Shown here piece by piece: positions 34,501-44,900 of a DNA stretch of 64,000 nucleotides. The position numbers and the translations under genes were made by a program. Source of the stretch: Perkinsus olseni (lineage: Eukaryota; Perkinsozoa; Perkinsida; Perkinsidae); contig JABANP010000202.1 of the NCBI GenBank assembly GCA_013115135.1, positions 23,379 through 87,378 of the forward strand. The letters run 5' to 3'. Position 1 is the stretch's first letter; each line of letters begins with the position of its first letter. Under the pieces are notes generated by a model. That model worked only from the letters and a program-made list of their open reading frames with translations, made no database searches and was not told the origin of the DNA.

Positions 34501-34916
34501 CGTCCCACCTGGGGTCCCACTCCTCAGCAGCATCGCCACCTTCCAAGGCCATGCGAGTACCAACTTTTTCGCAACCCTCATCCTCAATACTCCGACGCGA
34601 CACAACCGAATCTTCGCTCGAGTAGCCCTCCTCATCACTCGTTCTACCTACAGCTCTCCTCCTAACTCGGAAAGTCCGCCGAGGAGGCAGACGGCGACGG
34701 CGGGCCGACTTGGATCGGCGACTTCGGTAGGGCCGGGCAGGCGCTACAACCGGTGGTTGTTGATGATGTGGGGCTCCGCTTTGGACCATAGCAGCATACA
34801 CCACAATGATAACAAGAGAACTCGACGGGGACCCGACAACAGGCCACAACAAAAGTAACTGACAGTAGGCACCAACTTGACCTATTTCGCATCTTGCACG
34901 CTCGACCTAAGGATTC
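31597..34916 (-). CDS. WD-repeat protein, C2A9.03-like family
   Basis: Exons traced on the - strand: 34881-34182 (a hydrophobic segment, Arg-rich and acidic stretches), 34087-34015, 33979-33835, 33781-33600 (YRYDTLTGEATQMH, then AVSGGFDSTIIV), 33538 onward, 32652-32448 (CASGDDRAVIISDRR, HPNGNLLATGNQ), 32017-31905 (DGTCRVWDVRNL), 31863-31791 (YLAFAEPADLVHVVDT) and 31743-31597 (NVAGLGFSPDSSRLFLSI). The final blocks match the conserved C-terminal propeller of the uncharacterised WD protein family typified by C2A9.03. An acidic frame at 33441-33082 may be an inserted exon. The amino-terminal exon upstream of 34916 is not resolved. Introns are mostly 35-61 nt. Confidence 0.75.
31744..31790 (-). 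other. 47-nt family-A intron, inverted
   Basis: GTAAGAGAATAATTTCGTGG at the 5' end, then CGCGCGGTC, ending GTCGTCAG. The family-A core is present in the opposite orientation to the introns at 5934, 10637 and 16661, yet it is still bounded by GT and AG. It joins DFTCEQ to VVDIFGNVAGLG in frame. Confidence 0.8.
31864..31904 (-). other. 41-nt intron
   Basis: GTGATGTGC to CCCCTCAG. It joins CHFSGDG(R) to YLAFAEPADL. No recurrent core. Confidence 0.75.
32018..32447 (-). other. 430-nt intron with family-B motif near donor
   Basis: The donor GTAAAGGG is followed at once by GTATCTTTAGGTTGACTC; the acceptor is CTTTTCAG. It joins LLATGNQ to DGTCRVWDVR. It shows that the B motif also occurs at the start of a long intron. 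Confidence 0.7.
33539..33599 (-). other. 61-nt family-B intron
   Basis: The donor GTAGTCG lies upstream of GTATCCGAGGTTGACTC; it ends TTGGTAG with GT following. It joins RTHDAQE to VLKARMSDASNN. Confidence 0.6.
33782..33834 (-). other. 53-nt intron
   Basis: GTACTGCC to CTTTTTCAG. It shifts between two otherwise unconnected frames and joins VPTAN to SIVYLVCNSTLYRYD. It lacks the recurrent motifs. Confidence 0.75.
33980..34014 (-). other. 35-nt family-B intron
   Basis: GTATCTACGGGTTAAGC at the 5' end, AGATAC pairing with GTATCT, ending GGAACAG, with GT next. It joins KKRKQAITE to VNLLHQMDRVNLC. An in-frame TAA inside makes removal necessary. Confidence 0.8.
34882..34916 (-). other. 35-nt family-B intron with GA donor
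   Basis: Aligns along its length with the intron at 33980 but starts GAATCCTTAGGTCGAGC, so the 5' dinucleotide would be GA. It ends GCGAAATAG, with GTC next. A downstream open exon starts exactly there. The upstream exon is less certain. Confidence 0.45.
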
Positions 34917-35305
34917 CCCCAACGAGACTCCCCAATCTATCAGTGCCTACGAGACTGCGTCTCTCCTCAGGAAACCATCGCAAGGTTTATCCTTCAAACC
35001 ATGAAGCTTCCCCTCTCTACTCCGGAGTTCAATATCCCCGCGAGAATCGACGATGCGAGTCAACGCAACGCAGCAACGAACGAGACCCTCACTCTATCCC
35101 ACTCGAACCACCACGAATTCGTCGCCGAGGATTTAGCGCGCGCCGAGAAATTCCCGAAGCCAATGAACTAACAGCGCGGGAGGGAGAATCCGACGTTGAT
35201 GCTGGTAAGATTCAAAGTAGGTTACGTTGGAGAATGCCTGCCTCTGATCGATGGAACTTGGAGCTATGATGCCACCTCCTTCTAGTTGTAAACTGTTCTT
35301 CCCCC

Positions 35306-36559
35306 ATGTCTACTACTACAGCCGCGTACAACTTTTTCTACTCGGCCCCCAAAGTTGAGCTGCACATCCACTTTGATGGTGCCTTCGACGTGGACTTCCT
35401 CTACCAAGTCGCCAAGCGTGATCTCGACCAACTTCCAGAGACCGTGCCTGCCCCTTGGAACGGCCCCGATGCCACCATAGCCGTCCGGTCAGCCATCGCG
35501 GCCTGTCAGTCTAAAGAAGATTTCGAGAAGATCACCTGCCTCGGTGCCGAAGCTGTCGTCGCCAAACGACTCGAGAACGGCGGCAAGAAGGGTGCTGGTC
35601 TGGCATGCATGCTCGATTGCTTCGCCATCTTCACTCCGGTCGTCCAAGGCAAGAGGGACGTCATCGAGGAGATGGCCTTCAAGGTGTGCGAACGCCAGTA
35701 CCGTGAGAACGTCGTCTACACTGAACTCCGCTATAACCCCCACGTCCTGGCGAAGGAGGGCTCAACCCTCCCCGACGCTCGCAGCGTCGTCGAGGCTGTC
35801 ACCGCGGGTATCGAGCGTGGTAAGAAGGTCTTTGGCATCGACATGAATCAGATCCTCTGCTGCATGAACCTGATGCCCGGGGTCAGCGCTGAGGTCGCTC
35901 AACTCGCCGTCGAGTTCAAACCCAAGGGTGTTGTTGCCATCGATGTCGCCGCTGGCGAGACTCACTTCGAGAACGAAGATCTCAAGAAGGCTCACGTCGC
36001 TGCTTGCCTGGAGGCTGAGAAGGCCGGTCTTCGTGTTACTGTGCACGGCGCCGAGGACGGTCCGGCCAAGAACTTTTGTTGTGCTGTTCGCGAGTACCAT
36101 GCTGAACGCGTGGGGCACGCGTACAAGATCGCTGCCGACCCGGAGATGTACCAGATGGCTCAGGATACTCATACTCACATCGAGGCGTGTCCTACTTCTA
36201 GTATCTGTACCGAGGCTGTCTGTCTACCCCAAGTTCATCCGGAGAAGCCGATCCTTGATAGCTTGGATTGGAGTCAGCATCCTATCAAGAAGTTTATTGA
36301 GGATGGTCTTAGTGTTAGCATCAGCACCGACGATCCGACTGTATTTTTGACTCACATTACGGGCGAGCTCGCCATCCTCGCCGATCGCTTTGGCCTAGAC
36401 GCCCATCAAGCTGGCATGCAGGTCACTATGAACGCCATTGATCGCTGCTGGGCCTCTGCTAAGCAAAAGTCCAAGTATCGTGAGATGACCCTCAACTACT
36501 ATGAAGGGGAGGAGTCAACTGTTGAGGAGAGCGGTAGCACCGTGGATCACAGCGACTAG
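35306..36559 (+). CDS. adenosine deaminase family protein, intronless
   Basis: 417 residues in one frame. A zinc amidohydrolase predicted to deaminate adenosine or a related purine nucleoside. Visible motifs: PKVELHIHFDGAF (HxH metal ligands and substrate loop, residues about 15-27), VYTELRYNPH, VTVHGAED (metal His and catalytic Glu), ERVGHAYK and SISTDDPTVF (metal Asp and neighbouring Asp), a complete catalytic set. Length is slightly above a typical ADA. The neighbour at 36678 is a paralogue with seven introns, so this copy may have arisen by retroposition. Codon usage is GC-rich except for a block at 36194-36348 that is almost identical to the paralogue, suggesting gene conversion. Confidence 0.9.
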   Translation: MSTTTAAYNFFYSAPKVELHIHFDGAFDVDFLYQVAKRDLDQLPETVPAPWNGPDATIAVRSAIAACQSKEDFEKITCLGAEAVVAKRLENGGKKGAGLACMLDCFAIFTPVVQGKRDVIEEMAFKVCERQYRENVVYTELRYNPHVLAKEGSTLPDARSVVEAVTAGIERGKKVFGIDMNQILCCMNLMPGVSAEVAQLAVEFKPKGVVAIDVAAGETHFENEDLKKAHVAACLEAEKAGLRVTVHGAEDGPAKNFCCAVREYHAERVGHAYKIAADPEMYQMAQDTHTHIEACPTSSICTEAVCLPQVHPEKPILDSLDWSQHPIKKFIEDGLSVSISTDDPTVFLTHITGELAILADRFGLDAHQAGMQVTMNAIDRCWASAKQKSKYREMTLNYYEGEESTVEESGSTVDHSD

Positions 36560-36677
36560 GTTGTGCGATTCCTTGCAGCCTTTGAAGCGCCCTTGTTTAT
36601 AGTTGTACAAAAATGAGTTTCTCTTCAGTGTTCCTTTGAGTGTTGAGTTCCGATGTAAATCAATTTGGCAGTCGTTG

Positions 36678-38576
36678 ATGGTTGCTTCCACGTATGAGTT
36701 CCTCAGGTCGGCCCCAAAGGTCGAGCTTCACGTTCATCTCGACGCCGCGTTCGACACTTCCCTTCTCTACGAAGTTGCTCGGAGGGACCTCTCTGTCCTG
36801 CCAGAAGAGGTGCTTTCGCGTCGCTATACACTCGCGATTCCGCGGCATGGCCAGGCCGAGGCGATAAGAACCGTACACGGTGTCGTATCTCGATGTTCGA
36901 ATAGCCTTCTCGTTCGCCTTGAAGGTTCACCAGAGCGAAATGCACTTATTGAATTTGCCCGTCCTAATCAGCGTTCTGCTGAACCTCTGAATCAGATTTC
37001 AAGTCGCTCCTTCGGTGGCTCGGATCGAGTTGAAGATCGTCTCGATGCTTGCGTCGACTCAGGAGCCGGCGCCGTGGCGTGACGGAACTGTACGCGTTAG
37101 AGAGCAAGTAGCAGCTTGCCAAAAACTTGGATGACTTTACGCGGATTGTGACGATGAGGGCTGAAGATGTCGTTGCTGGTCGCCTCGACAGAGGTAGGGA
37201 ATCGTAATGATTTTCTGTCAAGTTGTGGTATGAGATTCGCACCGCAGAACCTTGCCTCAGATCTCAGCTTCGATTCCTCGTCTCGGTTGTCTTCTGTCAG
37301 GTTGTCGCGGTGCTGGTCTGGCGTGCATGCTGGACTGTTTCGCAATTTTCCTACCAATCGTCAGAGGCAAGAAGGACGTGTTGGAGGAAATGGCATACCG
37401 ATTCTGTCGGGACCAGGCGCAGCAGAACATCATCTACACGGAAGTGAGGTAGCCCTCGACTCCCCAACGTCAAGCACACCTCCATTGAGCCATGGCCGAT
37501 CACCACCCATCGAGGATCTGCAGCACTTGGCCGGGGTCAGGTACAATCCTCATATATTGAGCAAGGAGAAATCTTCACTGCCGACTCCGCGGAGCGTTAC
37601 AGTGGCCATCAGTAGGCATTCAGGGAGTGTCTCCTTGCGGTTCAGCTTCTTCCAATCGGGAGGGTCGTGAACACGCGAATTGGATGGGACTTATCGTTCT
37701 CAGCGGCCGGCTTGAGACGAGGCATGGAGGAGTTTGGGATCGATGTGAAGCAGATATTGTGCTGTATGAACAGGAATCCCGAGATGAGCGCGGACATCGC
37801 TGACCTCGCCATAGAGTAGCAATGCCTTCTCTCGGCCGCGGGCAGGCATCTTCTTCTCTGTCATTGAACCTCCCTCTAGGTTTAAAGGATCCGGAGTCGT
37901 GGGAGTCGATGTAGCGTCGGGTGAGCTCCACTTTGACCAGGCCGATGTCAGAGCAGCTCATGTCGAGGCCTGTAGTTTCCGACCATACTGCTGGGGGTTG
38001 AACAACTACCTCAGGTCGTCGGGCAAAGTCCGCTGGTCTCCATGTGACGATTCACGCGGCTGAGGATGGTCCAGGAGAGAACTTCTGCTGTGCCGTGACG
38101 AAGTACTCAATAATACACAATCTCGGTTGACTCTTCCGCTCACCAGATACTTTGCCGAGAGGATCGGTCATGGATACCGAATCCACGACTCTGTGCTAGT
38201 CGACAGCGAACTTTATCAACGCGCCAAAGCCACTGGAGCCCACATCGAGGCCTGCCCCACTTCTAGTATCTGTACCGAGGCTGTCTGTCTACCCCAAGTG
38301 CATCCGGAGAAGCCGATCCTTGATAGCTTGGATTGGAGTCAGCATCCTATTAAGAAGTTTATTGAGGATGGTCTTAGTGTTAGCATCAGCACCGATGGAG
38401 GCCCGGTGTTCTCTACTGACCTGTCCAGCGAGATGTCCATTCTAGTTAATCGCTTCAACTTCGACGGCAGGAAGGTTGGCAAAATGGTGACGATGGCGGC
38501 GATTGCCTGCTGCTGGGCTGACGATGTGGCCAAAAGACGGTATCAGGAATTAGTATCTGCTTACTATGCCTCTTGA
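36678..38576 (+). CDS. adenosine deaminase family paralogue, eight exons, one frameshift
   Basis: Exons by alignment to the intronless copy: 36678-36809, 37063-37193, 37301-37448, 37541-37611, 37705-37815, 37880-37974, 38015-38102 and 38147-38576, all with GT-AG junctions and consistent phases. Motifs: KVELHVHLDAAF, IYTEVRYNPHIL, FGIDVKQILCCMN, VTIHAAEDGP and ERIGHGYR. Two oddities affect function. Exon 2 has a five-A run where four would keep the frame, giving an early stop. The block matching STDDPTVF reads STDGGPVF, so the second Asp is lost, and the substrate-loop Gly is Ala. The gene may be a decaying or altered copy, or the frameshift may be a sequence error. Confidence 0.7.
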
Positions 38577-39482
38577 GTCGCGCGTTTCTGCACTAGATAT
38601 TTTTGGAACTTCGTTCAGTAGAGTTTCGAGGGACTCTTCGACCTATACTGATTAGTACTTGGTGATGACCAATAACATCCTCTCGGCGCTGGAAATTCCC
38701 CGACAGATCCGAACAGCACTGCGGAGATCCCCAAGGTGAATTAGAGCATGCCCCTCGAGCATGGCAAATAATGCGCGCCTCGGCCTGGGTCTTCGAATAT
38801 CGAATCTTGGAATATCAAATATTCAGTGTCGTCTGCACGGGAGTGAGGCTGAGCTCGACTCACTCAAGAAAATGCCTGTGAGAGGAATCTGTTTCGGGGG
38901 GTCCCAGTGAAGACGATTCTTTCTCTTCGCTCGAGGAGGAGGAACCGTCCTTACCGAGGATGGCGAACAGATATCCAGCTCGGGCCGAGGCTCGGATCGA
39001 GCTGCTGCGCGGGCAGTTGATATACCCAGGACCGGTCCTAGGATCGATCCTGTGATCCTCTGAACGCATTCAGGATGATCGATCCAGGGATTGGTCCTAC
39101 AACTGCTCCCAGGATCGATTTACTGAACAGCCGGAGGTTGGCGAAACCAATCTGAGCGAACCCTGCCGCAGAGCAAGCAAGGGTTGTCCTATCGGACAAC
39201 GATACATCACGAGACATCGGATGGTAGGCTTAACGTCCGGCAGGAACAGAGTCCTCTACTGGCTGTGCAGCTGATGTCTCACTGCTGCACCTTTGTGTTG
39301 AATGTCCCGCCCCGACCGGTTTCACCGACGGCATGTGACTTTGTCCATCGCGGTTCCAAACCTCCAGAAGGCCCTTGCACCCGCGTGCACACGCGTGCAC
39401 ACGCAAGCGTGAGGGGATGTGCATGCCATTAGTTGTTAGTGTCTGGGAGCTTCGAGCAGGGATGTCTCTTCACCCTATCAAA
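38577..39482. other. intergenic region
   Basis: No gene is supported. A cluster of GGATCGATCC-type palindromes lies at about 39000-39120, and a GT/GC-rich imperfect tandem stretch (CGCGTGCACA units) at about 39378-39405. Confidence 0.45.
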
Positions 39483-40325
39483 ATGAGCTTCCTTCCGGCA
39501 TGGTTGATGGTCGTCGCTCAAGTTCTGCTGTATGGCATGGCTCAGCATGCAGGCCATTTCGTCCATCAGGAACCCTCGGGAGCGTTCATAGCTTCCTATC
39601 ATCTGCACCAGAACGGCGATCTTTCACTCAACTTTGAGGTCCCTCAAGGCGCGCGCTTCTTCGGTGTTCGCCCTCTACGCCTCAGCGGGGGTCCCCACAC
39701 TTACACCATCGAGTTCACTCCAGAATCGAGAGGAGTTGACGCGATGTATGACGGTATTCGGGAACTCTACCAAGATGCCGATATTCAACCTGGCGACTTG
39801 ACGACGCTCACCTACGACTCTGCAAGGCCTGATATCCTCTATGCTACTTTTGAGGGTCGGAAACTTCACTTTGAAAGGTTGATCTTGCCTCGTCCCGGTG
39901 AGTTTGAGAGCAGCCAGTCCGATGAATTCTCCTGGAGGTATCGCATCTATCCCGATCATCTGGTTGACATAACCCTCTCGTGTCCAAATGCTACACGACG
40001 GGGTGGCCCGGGTCCCCTCACCTCAACTTTCCGTCTTCAGAATGGCTCCTTTGAAGATTCCACAGCAGACTTGATTGAGGTTGTAGACTTGCCTCCATCT
40101 GAGCGAAATGGCAGATTAGATTTCGAGGGTCTCCGTCAGGCCTATGATGAGACCTGCGAGCATTCGTCGCGGTACGATGTCGATTTCAAGGCTCTCGTGC
40201 CCCTTAGCCCCTACATCATCCACTTGGCGGGTAGTGATGGTAGCTCCTTCCCACTCACTATGACCTCCGGTACCTTGGGCACTGTTGTATGTGAAATGGT
40301 CCCATTGATGCCGCCTTCTTCGTGA
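39483..40325 (+). CDS. secreted lineage-specific protein
   Basis: About 280 residues from ATG 39483. The signal peptide (MSFLPAWLMVVAQVLLYGMA) is followed by HFVHQEPSGAFIASYHL. Conserved blocks seen again in other copies in the window are SGGPHTYTIEFTP, ALY/MYDGIRELY, IQPGDLTTL, CPNATRRGGPGP, STFRL and NGRLDFEGLRQAY. Related full or partial copies are at 45824-48744, 55866-56299, 54152 and 62297. Relative to the 45824 copy the C-terminus is short and its last about 25 residues differ. A further ATG at 39462 could also serve. No known domain; probably exported or vacuolar. Confidence 0.75.
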   Translation: MSFLPAWLMVVAQVLLYGMAQHAGHFVHQEPSGAFIASYHLHQNGDLSLNFEVPQGARFFGVRPLRLSGGPHTYTIEFTPESRGVDAMYDGIRELYQDADIQPGDLTTLTYDSARPDILYATFEGRKLHFERLILPRPGEFESSQSDEFSWRYRIYPDHLVDITLSCPNATRRGGPGPLTSTFRLQNGSFEDSTADLIEVVDLPPSERNGRLDFEGLRQAYDETCEHSSRYDVDFKALVPLSPYIIHLAGSDGSSFPLTMTSGTLGTVVCEMVPLMPPSS

Positions 40326-41980
40326 AGGCACGCATGGGCTCAGGTCCCAGGAGCGTTCTGATGGTGATACTAACGACTGATGCTTCGGCCTTTACATCAC
40401 CTAGCTACCAGGGTGCGGAGGGCGGCTCGGATATAGCATTTGTTATTGAGTTAGTCTGGAGTTCATAGTCATCATTCTTCCCTTCGTTCACGTTTATGCT
40501 AACGGTCGTTCAAAACTGCTCATTACCACTATGCGCTTTCTTGTGATTGATAGCCGCGCATGTGTCATCTGCTCTCTCGTTTTGGGGGGATTGGTGACGT
40601 TACTTCGAAACAAGAGGTGCGGGTGCTCTGCCAAGGCTCCTTGTCTCTCCTACATTCGTATGCGGCCTGCTACTCCTTGCTACTGCTAAGTCGCCTCTAC
40701 TTCAATTTGAAATTTTTAAATCGCGTCATCCTGGGATCGCGTTGAGGGAGGGCTCGACTGACCTCTCCATGAGAGGCTCTCATACGTCGTGTTGTGACAG
40801 CGACTGGAGAACGTTCAGCATCACGGAGCAGACTATCCAGCAGACGAAGGATCAAATCCTCAATGCTCTTGTGCTACGACTCAGGGCTGACTGGCGAATG
40901 GCCTTCGCTCGAAGTCACTTGTTCACTGTGAAGAAAACTTTTGCCGTTCACGTTCGACCTCTCCGAACTTCAGCAGTAACACACTGGTGGTGTGTCACGG
41001 GTGGTGAGGACCTGATGGATCTGTTTCTCATCTACCTCTCTCGAAGGGGGACGGCCCCTCACGGTATCGTCCTCGCTGTGAATTAGTGGGTAATAGATTC
41101 GTGAGTTGTGAAAGTGTTGGTATCGGGGCTCATCCGGTCACAGGCTTCCGGTGTGTACTGCCGTACCGGAAAAGTGCCTTGTGCGTATAGCGAGCCACCA
41201 TAGCTGAAAGGGGCTTCAAGTGGTTTTATTCAGCTGCCTGGGATACTATTTGCATACCAATGAAAGCGCCAAATCCCGTCTACTCGTCGCCAAGGGCCAT
41301 GTCGTCTACCAAGGGACTTCGCTTCCGCGCCATGGATCACGTAAGTTGCCATTGGGGAGAGTATGTGATTACTTCAACGCCTCAGGCACGAACCAAGCCA
41401 AAGAAGCTGCGAGACTACTGCTTTGATCACCTGGCCAGCAACTATCTCTTTTTGACAATTAATCAAGGTAAGAGGGCGCATTTCACCAAGGCGGTGTGAG
41501 TGGTGTCCGACGAGCGAATCGTCTGTTCGATCTGCGGCCTCGTCGCCGCCGTTGAAGTCGGTCGCAAAATCCGCGATGCTGCATCGCGGTGCAGGCTTGC
41601 ATCGCCGATGCAAGCCTGGCGAACGATTGGCCCATCGTGAGCCACCGAGCCGAGAGTGTCGATAAATTTCTCTTGGCTCAAACTCGATATCCTGCGCTCG
41701 ATTCCTCGAGCGCAGCACAGCCATTGGTGGAACCTTTCACACATGGCTCGTCGAGCCCGAGGTCGACCATTTGGAGCACAACTGGCCAGAGCTCAACTGA
41801 TGGTGCTGAATGGGCCACGGAACAGTTCCATCGCCCGGCAGATGAGCCAAAGCATTGGCGTCCAACTCGCTTTAATGCAGGTGACGAACCAGGAGATAAC
41901 CCTTGGGCACAGCTCTCAGCCTCTGAGATGAGCGAGGTAACAACGTCACCGCTAGGGCCCACCTGGCTGGGTCATGACAG
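40326..41980. other. unresolved region, possible 5' exons
   Basis: Open + strand frames at 40742-41086 (with SITEQTIQQTKDQILNALV) and 41656-41931 look partly protein-like and could be 5' exons of the DRC5-like gene, but I cannot join them. Two palindromes sit at 41571-41589 (9-bp arms) and 41592-41618 (13-bp arms), each with a one-base loop. Confidence 0.35.
41571..41618. repeat. two adjacent palindromes, 1-nt loops
   Basis: 41571-41589: CCGCGATGC, T, reverse complement. 41592-41618: CAGGCTTGCATCG, C, reverse complement. Both are exact. Confidence 0.9.
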
Positions 41981-44900
41981 GTGTATGCCCGCCTTCCAAG
42001 CGATCTTCCTATCCTTGAGGCGATACGTCACGTCTCTGATGAGGAGTACTGGAAGCGTCGAACTCACGTAGCTTCCAATGCACTCGCACTACAGTATTAC
42101 AACCAAACGCGTTCAGGAGCAGCTATTGGCGAATTACACTGGCGGGCCCTCGGGTGAGTCGCCACATCATCCGCTGTTTTACGCACGAGAGTGCTCTGTT
42201 GGAGTTTTAGAAAATGCTTCGTCGCCTGGTACAGCGACACTGCGCTACCTAAGGACTTTGGGCCCTGCTACGGGCCTTGGTCTTGACGAGAATAACGGAG
42301 CACCGGCTAAGAGTCAGGGCACTGCCACAGCGGCCGCTGTGAATCCATTGGGCCACGGTGGAAGCTGGAAACAGGCGTGAGACGACTAGTGCAAGACTAA
42401 CTCCGATCAGCCTGGGCTGACTTTGAAGGTTCATCGAGACCTGGGCGAACAGAGAGATCACCGTCCTTCCGCTCGACCCCTCGCCAGAGAAAATACGGCA
42501 ACTCGCGCTGGTAGTGATACATACATCCGGGAGGATTCGAACCTATGCTCTCTAGGTGCTTCAAACCACAGCGGATTACATCTTCCGTCTTGACCTCGAT
42601 GAACTGCCCTCTAGTCTGGACATGGCACTGCTTGTGGCTCGCCTTCCGTGCCTCTGCTCCTTGAAGGTGACCTTCGGCCGACGCAGGAAGCTGGGTGAGC
42701 AGCCACACCATCGCATCATAGCGTGGAGCTGTCCTCTTGTCAAGGAATGGCCTACGACCGTGCCCTGTTTGGTATGAAGATAAATGACGCAACCAACCTG
42801 TCGCGCGCCCTGAGGTGACAAAGGTCTCTCTGTTCTATCGGCAAACCCGCATCCTGATAGGTTCACTCAGACTCTACACAGCCTTTCATTGCCGCACAAT
42901 CTCATTGACGATGAGCTCACAAAGGTGCCACTCTTCCACGCTCGGAGATCTGCTCCGTTGACCTCATTTTTCCCTAGTGACGTATGACTTAGCCTATGTG
43001 AAAGCGGTCAGCATTCGAGAAGATACTTAATCGTGATAGATACTGGTCGTCGGTCTGAGGTCCTGCCATGTGCTCACTGACTTGGATCTCTCCCACAATA
43101 AGATCTGTGACAGGGTAGGATGAAACCAACGGCGCTAGACTGAGCTGCTCTCGTTAGGGTGCTCGCAAGATATCTTCGCTTCTCTCTCCCTCCGAGGAGA
43201 TCAGATTGAGCAGACTTTCCTTGGCCGATAATAACATCCACGCTAACGGGGCGATGCATATCGGTCGCCACTTAGCCGAAAACGACAGCCTGCAGGTGAG
43301 AACGTATACTGTTGGGGCCCAGAGGATAGTCTACCCGGGTGGAGAGGCACGACGACACAAGTTGCCATCGCGCCGAGAGCTCAGTTTTTCTGAATACGTA
43401 GAACTTATACGTGAACCCATTGGCAACCTTATACGGTATAAGGCTGCCAATGCTTCCGACATCAGCTGCGAACAAGCTAATTGTGGTCGTCGTGTCTACT
43501 CTACCTCCTACTAGCCGCACGCGCTGATTTCATCATTTGGTAATGAGGAGAATGATACGATCCGTGTGATACGAATGATCAAGGTGAAGGCTGGACCGCG
43601 AGCGCGAAGCCCTCAGTCACTTATGGCGCGACGCCGCTGAAATTGTCGGATGCGACGGTAGTGATGATCCGTTCGACGAATGAATGAAAGTCTTATCTTG
43701 AGTAGGCAATGTCCGCTGGAAACCTGAATACGCTCTCTCAGGTGCTCTCGTTGAGGCTCAATCGTTGCGAGGACAATGGCGCCTCACACTTGCTGCAGAG
43801 TCTCATGGCCAATTCGACCTTGGCTAGCCTGGATCTCTCGAGCAACGACATCACGATCCACACTCTACCGTACGTAACCTTGCCTTTCCTCATTCATAAC
43901 TCTGGCAGCTACCTGACTCCCTTTCTCGCCGAAAACAACACCCTGGCGACGCTCGATCTCTCGGCCAATCCTTTGTATACGGATCCCGCGGAGCCAACGA
44001 TGGCTAAGGAAGGTCCGCCGTTGTTTAAGCTAATATGACGAAGTCTGGTCGCCTCTGTTCAGACGCTTTCATCCGAAATCGTCCCTCGAAGAGGAAAGGA
44101 AAAGTTGGTAACGCAGTGGCGGAGTACATCACAGTAGAAGTGAGATCTCCACGGGATAATGGAGTCTCTGCGGATCCTGTCGGCCAGGGATTTGAAGACC
44201 TCCGAGTCGAGAAGCAGAGCATAATAGGGGTCTTCCTCACTTGCTTGGCTGAGAAGAACTCCGGCCTTCAGTGCCTACACCTGCGCTCTTGCAGGTGAGC
44301 TGACTACGCTGTGCTTCCCGCAGTCGCTCTCATTTCGGTCGACCGTAGGCTCCCGGCGATATTAGAAGAGCGAATAACGAAATTCGTCACACGACGAGAT
44401 CTCCTCAACCGTGGGTTGAATGTTGACGCTTATGAATCGGCAGCTGTCCTCATTCCCACTGAAGAAGAGTGAGTCACGAGAAAAGGGTCATTAGAGTGAA
44501 GCCATTGCGGCAGATCCGAGGGCTCTGGCATGGAGAAGCCGGAGAAAGCGGACGAGGTTGGGGGTATCAGCAATGGTGAAAGTCAGACCCCGATGGGGGC
44601 ACCCCCTCGCAAACCGACTATTGTTGACGCGTCTTCTCCGAACTAGTCAGTGTTACACCGCATTCATTGGCCTAGGCTCCGAGGCATCTGCTCGTCGGGC
44701 CTACTTTGCTCGACGTATCATAAACTCATGATTTGTATGAAACAATTCAGCCGGTGATATCTCGGAAACAGCTAGGCTGTTACGATCGGGCAGATACAAA
44801 CGATGATATTGGATGACCATCGATCACGGGGTCACTGTGAGACACTCCCGTCCCTCCAGTCCTGCGTCCCATGCAACCTCGTTGTGAATGCGCCCTCTCT

